A stretch of 64,000 nt of DNA from Rugamonas apoptosis. Its GTDB lineage: Bacteria; Pseudomonadota; Gammaproteobacteria; Burkholderiales; Burkholderiaceae_D. Both the position numbers and the translations under genes were made by a program. Below are positions 37,182-45,227 of this stretch, piece after piece. The notes under the pieces are model-generated. The model did not search any database. It saw nothing but the letters and a program-made list of their open reading frames with translations, and was not told the origin of the DNA. The DNA is taken from assembly GCF_014042355.1 (NCBI RefSeq), contig NZ_JACEZU010000003.1:372001-436000 (forward strand). Direction: 5' to 3'. Every line of letters begins with the position of its first letter. Position 1 is the first letter of the stretch.

Positions 37182-38435
37182 ATGTCATTTACCTCGCTGG
37201 GCCTCGCTCCCTCGCTTATCAACGCCGTGGCCGAAATCGGCTACCAGGAGCCGACCGCGATCCAGCGCGCCGCCATCCCCGCCATTTTGCGCGGCGAAGA
37301 CGTGCTGGGCGCGGCGCAGACCGGCTCGGGCAAGACGGCCGCCTTCGCGCTGCCGCTGCTGCAGTCGCTGCTCGACAACCGCAGTGGTCCCCGTCAGTTG
37401 CATGGCCTGGTGCTGGTGCCCACGCGTGAACTGGCGGCCCAGGTGGGTGAATCGATCCGCAAGCTGGCGCAGCACCTGCCGATGCAGGTCAAAGTCTCCA
37501 TCGTGTTCGGCGGGGTGTCGATCAACCCGCAGATGATGGCGCTGCGCGGCGGCGCCGATATCGTGGTGGCCACGCCGGGCCGGCTGCTGGATCTGCTCGA
37601 CCACAACGCGCTGAAGATCTCGCGCACCGCCATGCTGGTGCTGGACGAAGCCGACCGCCTGCTGGACCTGGGCTTCAGCGAGGAACTGGCGCGCATCCTG
37701 GAGCTGCTGCCCAAGCAGCGCCAGAACCTGTTTTTCTCGGCCACCTTCCCGCCGGAAGTGCAGGCGCTGGCCGATGGCATGCTGCACCAACCGGCCCGTA
37801 TCGAAGTGCTGTCCGAACCGGTCAGCAAGCCCGATATCGCGCAGCGCGCCATCCTCGTCGACGCACCGCGCCGCACGCAGCTGCTCAAGCACCTGATCGT
37901 GGAGCACAAGTGGCCCCGCGTGCTGGTGTTCGTGGCCACCAAGTACGCGGCCGAACATGTGGCGGACAAACTGCAGCGCAACGGCATCCGGGCGGCGGCC
38001 TTCCACGGAGAATTCAGCCAGGGCGCGCGTACCGAGGTGCTGGCCGACTTCAAGGCCAGCCGCTTGCAGGTGCTGGTGGCGACCGATGTGGCGGCGCGCG
38101 GCATTGACATCGCGCGCCTGCCGGCGGTGGTCAATTACGATCTGCCCCGTTCGGCCGTCGATTACACGCACCGCATTGGCCGCACCGGCCGCGCCGGCGA
38201 GAGCGGGGTGGCGGTCAGCTTCGTGAGCGCCGACACGGAAGCCCATTTCCGCCTGATCGAAAACCGTAACGACATCCTGCTGCCACGCGAACAGGTGGAA
38301 GGCTTCGAGCCGAAGGAGACGGCGCCGGTCGTCGCGCCGGCTTCGGTGACGGACACCATCAACGGCGGCATCAAGGGCAAGCGCAAGAGCAAGAAGGACA
38401 AGCTGCGCGAAGCGGCGGCGCGCGCCGCCGAATAA
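37182..38435 (+). CDS. rhlE: DEAD-box ATP-dependent RNA helicase (RhlE type)
   Basis: A 417-residue DEAD-box helicase. Motif I is AQTGSGKT (residues 45-52), motif Ia PTRELAAQV, motif Ib TPGRLLD, motif II DEAD (155-158), motif III SATF and motif VI HRIGRTGRAG. The tail is lysine-rich (KGKRKSKKDKLRE), as in RhlE proteins that bind ribosomal RNA precursors. A frame open from 36969 exists, but MSFTSLGL at 37182 is the normal family start. A TATACT box at 37136-37141 is a possible -10 element. It works in RNA remodelling, for example in ribosome assembly or mRNA decay at low temperature. Confidence 0.93.
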   Translation: MSFTSLGLAPSLINAVAEIGYQEPTAIQRAAIPAILRGEDVLGAAQTGSGKTAAFALPLLQSLLDNRSGPRQLHGLVLVPTRELAAQVGESIRKLAQHLPMQVKVSIVFGGVSINPQMMALRGGADIVVATPGRLLDLLDHNALKISRTAMLVLDEADRLLDLGFSEELARILELLPKQRQNLFFSATFPPEVQALADGMLHQPARIEVLSEPVSKPDIAQRAILVDAPRRTQLLKHLIVEHKWPRVLVFVATKYAAEHVADKLQRNGIRAAAFHGEFSQGARTEVLADFKASRLQVLVATDVAARGIDIARLPAVVNYDLPRSAVDYTHRIGRTGRAGESGVAVSFVSADTEAHFRLIENRNDILLPREQVEGFEPKETAPVVAPASVTDTINGGIKGKRKSKKDKLREAAARAAE

Positions 38436-38457
38436 GCGGCTGAAGGAGCGGGGCGCC

Positions 38458-39120
38458 TCAGCGCTTTTCCAGCACCAGATCGATGCGGCGCTGGATACGC
38501 TGCTGTTCGCCCGTGTCGCCGGCCTGTTGCGCGCGCAAGGCTTGCGCGCCCAGCCACGCCAGCAGGGGCCGGCGCCAGCCCTGGGCCGACGCCGCATCGA
38601 CGGCGCCCGCCAGCACGGCCGGCGTGGCCCGTCCTGTCTTCAGCAGCACACCTGACGCCACCAGCCGCGCCAGGGGATCGTTGATGGCTTGCGCCGCCGC
38701 AGCAGCCGCCGCATCCGTTTGCGCGCTGGCGACGGCGCGGTGCTGTTCCGGCAGCAGGGCCGCATCCTGCGCGCGCAAGGTGCCGGCCAGATAGGCCGCG
38801 TAGGCCAGGTCGGCCGGGCCGGCGTCCTGCCGCAGTTGATCGAAACCGGGGCAGGGGTCGAACACCAGCGACGCCACGCGGGCCGCGCAACGCACCAGTT
38901 CCGCCCGTATCACCAGTTCCGGTTTGCCGGTGCTGGCCAGCTGTTCGCGGGCGCGCCTGAATTCAGCCGTTTCCACCAGCGCGTTGCCTTCCATGTAGGC
39001 CGACACGCCCCGCTCGATGGCGTTGTGGGCGTTCATTTGCCAGTCGGGCTGGGGCGGGTTGTTGCCGCATGCGGCCAGCAGTGTCAGGGCGGCCGCCCAT
39101 GCCGTGGTGTGCGCTTTCAT
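38458..39120 (-). CDS. Lipoprotein at the end of an MCE operon
   Basis: A 220-residue lipoprotein. The signal peptide ends in LLAAC with the lipidated cysteine at residue 18. The rest is alanine-rich and helical and resembles no domain that I recognise; it is not clearly the PqiC/auxiliary lipoprotein usually found with MCE genes. It overlaps the MlaD-like gene by four bases (ATGA), so it is co-translated. ATG 39120 is chosen over an upstream ATG because it gives a proper lipoprotein signal. It may anchor the system to the outer membrane. Confidence 0.78.
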   Translation of the reverse strand: MKAHTTAWAAALTLLAACGNNPPQPDWQMNAHNAIERGVSAYMEGNALVETAEFRRAREQLASTGKPELVIRAELVRCAARVASLVFDPCPGFDQLRQDAGPADLAYAAYLAGTLRAQDAALLPEQHRAVASAQTDAAAAAAAQAINDPLARLVASGVLLKTGRATPAVLAGAVDAASAQGWRRPLLAWLGAQALRAQQAGDTGEQQRIQRRIDLVLEKR

Positions 39121-40094
39121 GGCAGCTTGATCTCCGTGTCCCGTTTGAACGGCCATTTGCGGTTGATTTCATTGACCAGTTGTTCCACCCGCCGCAAGCT
39201 CGTTTCCACTTCGGCGCGCAGCGTGCCCAGGTCGGCCGAGGCGACGCGGGCATTGCCGCTGATGACTTGCGCGTCGGCCAGCACGGCGTCCGCCTTTTTC
39301 AGGCTGGTGCGCGCGTCGGCCAGCAGCGCGTTGAGCTGGCGTACCGTGTCCTGGGCGTCGTTCACCATGCCGTTCTTGTCGAACAGGCGGCTGTCGGCAT
39401 GGGCCATCAGCTGGTCGGCCTTGTGCGTTGCCGCGTCCACCGTGACCAGCAGCTCGCTGGCCCGCTGCAGCAACAGTTGCGCCTTCTTGTCGTCGCCCGC
39501 CACCAGGCTCATGGCGCCGCCGGGACCATTGAGTTTGTCCGTCATGCCCTTGACGTTGCGCAGGCTCGCTTCCAGCGCCGAACCGTCAGCCGTCAGCTGG
39601 TTCAGGTTTTGCAGCACGTCCTTCACGGCCGACAGGATGCGGGGGATTTCGGCCGTCGCGTCGCCCACCAGCAGCGGTCGCTGGGCGCCGTCCTCCAGCG
39701 GCGGATCGGTGGGCACGCCGCTGTAGGCGCGCAGCTTGGCGCCGCCCACCACGGCCCGTTCCAGCGTGAAGACGCTGGAGCTGCGCAGCCAGTGCGCGTC
39801 TTTTTGCGGCACGTCGAGCACGACGCGGGCCTTGCCGTCCGGCGCCAGTTCGATCCGGCGCACCCGGCCAATGGGGAAGCCGGCGTAGGTCAGGTCCATG
39901 CCCACCACCACGCCTTCCGAATCGTCCGCTTGCAGCAGCAGGCGCTGGGTCGCTTCGAACGCGCCGCGCGCATACATCAGGTACAGGGCGGTGGCGGCCA
40001 CCAGCAGCACCATCAGCGCCAACAGCAGGCCGGCCTTCAGTTCGGCGTTGCGTACTGGCGCGGGGTCCGGCGGCGGGAGGGAGGTGTCGGTCAT
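39117..40094 (-). CDS. MlaD/MCE-domain protein
   Basis: A 325-residue protein with an N-terminal membrane anchor (about residues 19-42), one MCE domain (about 45-130; GVVVGMDLTYAGFPIGRVRRI is the typical core) and a long helical C-terminus with many small polar residues, probably forming a hydrophobic tunnel or needle. MCE proteins hold lipids in the periplasm between an ABC transporter in the inner membrane and the outer membrane. It lies between the permease (12-base gap) and the lipoprotein (4-base overlap). No ATPase gene is in the operon. Confidence 0.88.
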   Translation of the reverse strand: MTDTSLPPPDPAPVRNAELKAGLLLALMVLLVAATALYLMYARGAFEATQRLLLQADDSEGVVVGMDLTYAGFPIGRVRRIELAPDGKARVVLDVPQKDAHWLRSSSVFTLERAVVGGAKLRAYSGVPTDPPLEDGAQRPLLVGDATAEIPRILSAVKDVLQNLNQLTADGSALEASLRNVKGMTDKLNGPGGAMSLVAGDDKKAQLLLQRASELLVTVDAATHKADQLMAHADSRLFDKNGMVNDAQDTVRQLNALLADARTSLKKADAVLADAQVISGNARVASADLGTLRAEVETSLRRVEQLVNEINRKWPFKRDTEIKLP

Positions 40095-40105
40095 GACGGT
40101 TTCTT

Positions 40106-40897
40106 TCAGTAGTAATTGCCCATCAGCGAGGCGATTTCGACCAGCAGCAGCACGGCGAACAGGCGCACCATGTCGGACAGGCCGTGCGTGAGCTTGCCCC
40201 GGTAGCTCTCGTCATAAAACGAGGACGCCATCGGGATCAGGCCCACCGCGAAGCTGAAGAACACGATCTTGAGCACCAGGATCAGGGACACGGCGGGCGT
40301 GAAGATCTGCCCGACGGCGCGGGTGTAGGCGGGCAGGGCCCACGGGGTGAAGCCGTAGATGGACAGGTAGGCCAGGGCCAGCGTCAGCACGCAGCTCATG
40401 GCCGCCAGCAGCCAGACGGCGAAGATGCCAGCGGCCACGCGGGGGAAGAACGCCGTGCGCAACTGATCCGCGTCGGGAGCGGCCGCGTGATTGTGCTGGC
40501 GACGCTGGGAAAATTCCAGCCCGGCCGGCAGGGTGGCGCGCAGGGCGACGAAACCGGCCGCCGTCAACGGGATCAATTCCAGCACCAGCACCCGCACCAC
40601 CAGCGCGAGCGCGTAGCGCGTGAGGCCGTAGCTTTGCGAGGTGACGACCACGATGCGGATCAGGACGATGCTCACCAACGCCGACAGTACCGTGAACCAC
40701 AGCAGGTTGGGCGCGGTGGCTTGCACCACCTGTCGCGCCAGCGCCGGGCGGTTGGCGCTGTTGTAGCTCGATGGCGATAGCGCCATGCCCCACATGCGCA
40801 CGGCGAAATGCAGCAAACGCCACCAGCTGGCCAGCCAGGAGCGGCCGGCCGCTTCCAGGCGCCGCGCGGCGGCGAGGGTGGAGGTGGATGGGTTCAT
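40106..40897 (-). CDS. MlaE-family permease, divergent
   Basis: A 263-residue permease of the MlaE/YrbE family with about five hydrophobic segments. The PRV-A-G stretch (FFPRVAAG) and the family N-terminus (amphipathic helix, then LLWFTVLSALVSIVLIRIVV) are visible. The cytoplasmic loop that normally carries a GRVGAA...EQIDAL motif and contacts the ATPase is replaced by ALRATLPAGLEFSQRRQH and a charged stretch. With no mlaF gene beside it, the permease may use an ATPase from elsewhere or none. It is the first gene of the three-gene operon. Confidence 0.82.
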   Translation of the reverse strand: MNPSTSTLAAARRLEAAGRSWLASWWRLLHFAVRMWGMALSPSSYNSANRPALARQVVQATAPNLLWFTVLSALVSIVLIRIVVVTSQSYGLTRYALALVVRVLVLELIPLTAAGFVALRATLPAGLEFSQRRQHNHAAAPDADQLRTAFFPRVAAGIFAVWLLAAMSCVLTLALAYLSIYGFTPWALPAYTRAVGQIFTPAVSLILVLKIVFFSFAVGLIPMASSFYDESYRGKLTHGLSDMVRLFAVLLLVEIASLMGNYY

Positions 40898-41044
40898 ATT
40901 ATCAGTCTAACATTTCCGATTTGACCATGGCGCGCGGCGCGGCGGTGAGAAGTGAACCGGTACGCACCGCCGGACAGTGATGTAGTGCAACCTCAACTGC
41001 GCGATTCGGTGTACTGTAACTGCCTTGTTAACTGAATTGCATCC

Positions 41045-43870
41045 ATGATGATTTCACCATCTTCGCGCGCCGCCATCGCCGCCGTGCTGCTGGCCTGTTC
41101 CGCGCTGGTTCATGCCGCCGGGGCCCCGCTGGCCCTGTCCGACGCGCTGCCTATCGGGCCGCAGGTCAAGGTGGGCAAGCTGGCCAACGGCCTGACTTAC
41201 TACATCCAGAAAAATGCACGGCCCGAGCAAAAGCTGGAACTGCGGCTGGTGATCAAGGCCGGCTCCATCCTGGAAGACGAGGACCAGCAAGGGCTGGCCC
41301 ACTTCACCGAGCACATGGCGTTCAACGGTTCCACCCATTTCAAGCGCAATGCGCTGGTGTCCTACCTGCAGGGCATAGGCGTGAAGTTCGGCGCCGATTT
41401 GAATGCCTACACCAGCTTCGATGAGACGGTGTACATCCTGCCCATCCCCACCGAGCGGCCGGAGGTGGTGGAGCAGGGTTTCCAGGTGCTGGAGGATTGG
41501 GCCCACGGCCTGTCGTTCAACGACGCCGATATCGACAGCGAGCGCGGTATCGTGCTGGAGGAACTGCGGTTGGGCAAAGGGCTGGAGGACCGCATGAACA
41601 AGGTGCTGATGCCCAAGCTGATGAACGGATCGCGTTATGCGCAGCGCATGCCGATCGGGAAGGAGGACATCATCAAGACCTTCCGTCCCGAGGCGATCCG
41701 GCGCTTTTACCATGACTGGTACCGGCCCGACCTGATGGCCGTAGTGGTAGTGGGCGACGTGGACCCGGCCGCGGCGCAGCGCATGGTGGAGCGCCACTTC
41801 GGCGCGCTGGCCAATCCGGTCCATGAGCGCCGACGCGACTATGCCGTCATCCCGCAACGCCAGGCGTCCGAAGGCGTGGTGGTGACGGACAAGGAAGCCA
41901 ACAGCAACAGTGTCCTGATCCGCTACGGGGTCGAACCGGAACCGGCCCACCGTACCGTGGGCGATTACCGCGCCAGCCTGATCGAGGGCCTGTACGGCGC
42001 CATGCTGGGGCAGCGCATGGCGGAATTGACGCAGCAGGCCGACCCGCCGTTCATCCAGGGCGGCAGCAGCATGAGCAAGGTGGCACATGGTTATCGCTCG
42101 TTCCGGGCCGGCGCCGTGCTGGGCAAGGGCGGCGCGGCGCCGGCCATCGCCGCGCTGGTGCGGGAGGACGAGCGGGCGCGCCAGTTCGGCTTCACGGAGT
42201 CCGAGCTGGAGCGGGCCAGGAAGAATATGCTGCGCAGTTTTGAACGCGGCTACAACGAGCGCGATAAATCCAATTCGGCCGGCTATGCGGCGGAGTACAT
42301 CCGCCATTTCCTGGAGCAGGAACCGATACCTGGCATCGCCAACGAATACGATTACGCGCGCCAGCTGGTGCCGGGCATCACGCTGGCCGAAGTCAACGCG
42401 GCCGCGCGGGCCGGGATTCCTACCGGTGGCGACAAGCTGGTGATTTATGCCGGCAGCGACCAGGGCGGGATGCCCGTTCCCGTCCAGGCCGAGCTGCTGG
42501 CGGCGGTGGCGGCGGCCGAGCGCGCACCTGTGCAGGCCCAGGCCGAGAAGGTGTACGCCAGCACGCTGATGGCGCATCCGCCCAAGGCTGGCGCCATCGT
42601 CAGCCAAAGCGTGGACGCGGCGCTGGGGCTGACCCGGCTCACGCTGAGCAATGGCGTCAAGGTGGTGCTCAAGCCGACCGACTTCAATAACGACCAGGTG
42701 CTGCTGTCGGCGCTGCGCTTTGGCGGCCAGTCGCTGTTCGGCGAACAGGATCTCGTCAGCGCGCGCTACGCCAGCGCCATCGTCGGGCAAATGGGGCTGC
42801 AGGATTATTCGCCCTCGGATCTGGGCAAGGTGTTGGCAGGGAAGGCCGCCAGCACCAGCGCCACCGTCAGCAACCTGAGTGAGGTGCTCGGTGGGCAGTC
42901 CGGCAAGGAGGACGTGGAAACCATGCTGCAACTGGCATACTTGCAGATGACGCAACCGCGCCGCGACCGGGCCATCTTTGATTCCTTCGTGGGCAAGCAG
43001 AAGGAACTGGCGCGCAACAGCCTGTCGCGTCCCGAATCGGTCTTCGGCGACACCATCGTCGGCACCCTGTACGACAACAATGTACGGGTGGCGCGCGCGC
43101 CGCGGCCGGAAGACTTCGACCGGCTCGACCTGGACCGGGTGTTCGACATCTACCGCAGCCGCCTGTCCAGCGCCAAGGACTTCACCTTCTTCATCGTCGG
43201 CAGCTTCGATGTGGAGCGCATCAAGCCGCTGGTGGCCACCTACCTGGGCGGCCTGCCCGCGCCGGACGTACCGGTACAGTATAAGGACTGGGGTGTGCGG
43301 CCGATCAAGGGCGTCGTCAAGAAGGAAGTGCGGATGGGCGCGGAGTCCAAGAGCACCATCTCGCTCACCTTCACAGGCACGGCGGAGTATTCGGAAGATG
43401 AGCAGATGCGGCTGCAGGCGCTGCTGGAGGCGCTCAACATCAAGCTGCTGGAAGTGCTGCGCGAGCAGCAGGGGCTGATCTACGGTGGCGGCATGTCCGG
43501 TGCGCTGACCAAGGTGCCATATGGCGGCTACGCCATCAGCATCAACCTGCCGTGCGGCCCGGAGAACGTGGACAAGGTGATCGCCGCCACCTTCGCGGAA
43601 ATCGCCAAGGTCAAGGAACAGGGTGTCACGCAGGAGGACCTGGACAAGGTGCGCGCCGGCTGGTCCCGCAACTACCACAAGGGCTTGCGCGAGAATGGTT
43701 ACTGGCTGGGGCAGTTGCAGCTGGCCCTGGTCAACGGCACCGATCCGGCCGCGCTGCTCACGTACGAACAGCGGGCCGGCGCCATCCGCGCGGCGGACTT
43801 GAAACAGACGGCGCGCCGCTACTTCGACATGGATAACTACCTGCAGGTGGTGCTGTACCCCGCCCGGTGA
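41045..43870 (+). CDS. M16 family zinc metallopeptidase (insulinase type)
   Basis: A 941-residue exported protease with a signal peptide (about residues 1-24, ending VHAAG). The inverted zinc motif HxxEH is H86-E89-H90 in HFTEHMAFNG, and the third ligand lies in SERGIVLEELR. Two pairs of M16 domains fill the length, with the second pair inactive as usual (RVARAP... region). It belongs to the PqqL-like periplasmic peptidases that degrade peptides in a closed chamber. Two adjacent ATG codons (41045 and 41048) are equally possible starts. It stands alone; a strong hairpin follows it. Confidence 0.92.
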   Translation: MMISPSSRAAIAAVLLACSALVHAAGAPLALSDALPIGPQVKVGKLANGLTYYIQKNARPEQKLELRLVIKAGSILEDEDQQGLAHFTEHMAFNGSTHFKRNALVSYLQGIGVKFGADLNAYTSFDETVYILPIPTERPEVVEQGFQVLEDWAHGLSFNDADIDSERGIVLEELRLGKGLEDRMNKVLMPKLMNGSRYAQRMPIGKEDIIKTFRPEAIRRFYHDWYRPDLMAVVVVGDVDPAAAQRMVERHFGALANPVHERRRDYAVIPQRQASEGVVVTDKEANSNSVLIRYGVEPEPAHRTVGDYRASLIEGLYGAMLGQRMAELTQQADPPFIQGGSSMSKVAHGYRSFRAGAVLGKGGAAPAIAALVREDERARQFGFTESELERARKNMLRSFERGYNERDKSNSAGYAAEYIRHFLEQEPIPGIANEYDYARQLVPGITLAEVNAAARAGIPTGGDKLVIYAGSDQGGMPVPVQAELLAAVAAAERAPVQAQAEKVYASTLMAHPPKAGAIVSQSVDAALGLTRLTLSNGVKVVLKPTDFNNDQVLLSALRFGGQSLFGEQDLVSARYASAIVGQMGLQDYSPSDLGKVLAGKAASTSATVSNLSEVLGGQSGKEDVETMLQLAYLQMTQPRRDRAIFDSFVGKQKELARNSLSRPESVFGDTIVGTLYDNNVRVARAPRPEDFDRLDLDRVFDIYRSRLSSAKDFTFFIVGSFDVERIKPLVATYLGGLPAPDVPVQYKDWGVRPIKGVVKKEVRMGAESKSTISLTFTGTAEYSEDEQMRLQALLEALNIKLLEVLREQQGLIYGGGMSGALTKVPYGGYAISINLPCGPENVDKVIAATFAEIAKVKEQGVTQEDLDKVRAGWSRNYHKGLRENGYWLGQLQLALVNGTDPAALLTYEQRAGAIRAADLKQTARRYFDMDNYLQVVLYPAR

Positions 43871-43875
43871 AGCGT

Positions 43876-43915
43876 CACCCCGCCCATTCGAGGACCAGCC
43901 CTAATCGGCGGGGTG
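43876..43915. terminator. Hairpin after the M16 peptidase gene
   Basis: CACCCCGCC (43876-43884) and GGCGGGGTG (43907-43915) are perfect nine-base inverted arms around 22 bases, five bases after the peptidase stop codon. No T-tract follows. It probably marks the transcript end or protects it. Confidence 0.5.
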
Positions 43916-43975
43916 GTGCGGCGAAACTGCTACACTGTCGGCTGACATTCACCCCGTAGCACAAAAGGCAACATC

Positions 43976-44176
43976 ATGGCGAAGAAGAAAGAAGAGCTGG
44001 ACCCGGAAACGATGGCACTGATCCAGTGGTGCATCGAAGTGGAAGGTTTCCTGGTGGCCGGCGGCGCCACCCAGGAGCAAGCGCAAGAACACATCGAGGA
44101 ACAGGTGGAGTGGTTCACCGACCAGTTCTACGACGGACTGACCCCGGAGGAAGCGGCCAAGGAAGCGCTGGCCTGA
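43976..44176 (+). CDS. Small acidic hypothetical protein
   Basis: A 66-residue acidic, helical protein (start MAKKKEELDPETMALIQWC, end PEEAAKEALA). It has three short amphipathic helices and no membrane segment or signal. The codon use fits the genome, and AAAAGGCAAC precedes the ATG. A TACACT box at 43931-43936 could be its -10 element. I do not recognise a function. Composition and size suggest a small cytoplasmic adapter or regulatory protein. The sulfurtransferase gene follows 62 bases later on the same strand. Confidence 0.7.
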   Translation: MAKKKEELDPETMALIQWCIEVEGFLVAGGATQEQAQEHIEEQVEWFTDQFYDGLTPEEAAKEALA

Positions 44177-44238
44177 TTAATAGCGGTCATTCCCATGCCC
44201 CGCCGCGCACGATCGCGCGGGGCCGCCGCATCCAATTC

Positions 44239-45177
44239 ATGAAGTCCGACCCGCACCGCAATCTGTCGACACCGGCTTTTCGCCCGGACCTGGTCCGCTG
44301 GCGCCAGCTCGTCACGCCCGCCTGGCTGGCCGCCGTGCTGGCCGGCGAGCCCGTGGCCGAAGCGCCGCCGCCGGACTGGCGCCTGTTCGAAGTGGGTTGC
44401 GACGGCGTAGCGCCGTTCGAGCAGGCCCACATCCCCGGCGCCGGCTATATCGACACCAACCAGCTGGAGCAGGCGCCCCTGTGGAACAAGGTGTGCGACC
44501 AGGCCTTGCTGCGCCAGCTGCTCGCCTGCGGCATCCGGCACGACAGCACGGTGGTGCTGTACGGCCGTAACAACCTGGCCGCCGCCCGCGCCGCCCACCT
44601 GATGCTGTACGCGGGCGTGCGCGACGTGCGCCTGCTCGACGGCGGCTATGCCCTGTGGCAGGCGGGCGGCTATTCATCGGTGGCGGGCGCGCCGCGGCGC
44701 TACCCCGGCGTGGCCCACTTCGGCGTGCCGTTCCCGGCCCGCCCCGATTACCTGATCGGCATCAGCCAGGCGCGCGCCTTGCTCCAACAGCCGGATGGGG
44801 CGCTGGTCAGCATTCGTACCTGGAATGAGTATATTGGCAAGATTTCAGGGTATAGTTATATCGCCGCGCGCGGTGATATTCCCGGCGCCCTGTGGGGGCG
44901 GGCCGGCAATGACGACGATGTGAACAGCATGAGCGATTTCCATCAGCCCGACGGCAGCATGAAGCCAGCCAGCGAGATTTGCCAGTTGTGGCGCGAAGCG
45001 GGCATAGACCGGCAGCGGCGCATGGCCTTCTATTGCGGCACCGGCTGGCGCGCGTCGCTGGCCTTCTTTTATGCCTGGCTGATGGATTGGCCGCATATCA
45101 GCGTGTATGACGGCGGCTGGTGCGAATGGAGCGGCGACCCGGCCAATGCCGTCGTCTGCCGCACAGGAACAAGTTAA
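44239..45177 (+). CDS. Sulfurtransferase, two rhodanese domains (YnjE-like)
   Basis: A 312-residue thiosulfate/3-mercaptopyruvate sulfurtransferase-type protein with two rhodanese domains. The catalytic loop is in the C-terminal domain: C266 in YCGTGWRASL, followed by VYDGGW-EWSGDP, a pattern closest to E. coli YnjE. YnjE has three domains and a signal peptide; this protein has two domains and no signal. It would pass a sulfane sulfur from a donor to cyanide, a thiol or a carrier. ATG 44239 is chosen because the longer frame overlaps the 66-residue gene. The P450 gene follows 50 bases later. Confidence 0.87.
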   Translation: MKSDPHRNLSTPAFRPDLVRWRQLVTPAWLAAVLAGEPVAEAPPPDWRLFEVGCDGVAPFEQAHIPGAGYIDTNQLEQAPLWNKVCDQALLRQLLACGIRHDSTVVLYGRNNLAAARAAHLMLYAGVRDVRLLDGGYALWQAGGYSSVAGAPRRYPGVAHFGVPFPARPDYLIGISQARALLQQPDGALVSIRTWNEYIGKISGYSYIAARGDIPGALWGRAGNDDDVNSMSDFHQPDGSMKPASEICQLWREAGIDRQRRMAFYCGTGWRASLAFFYAWLMDWPHISVYDGGWCEWSGDPANAVVCRTGTS

Positions 45178-45227
45178 GGCGCTGGCGGACATCATGCCGG
45201 CGCCAAGGGACATCTTGGGGAGACATG

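Noticed and set aside
41054-43678. Minus-strand open frame of 874 codons
   Set aside because: Antisense shadow of the M16 peptidase gene, whose HxxEH motif and signal peptide are unambiguous on the forward strand.
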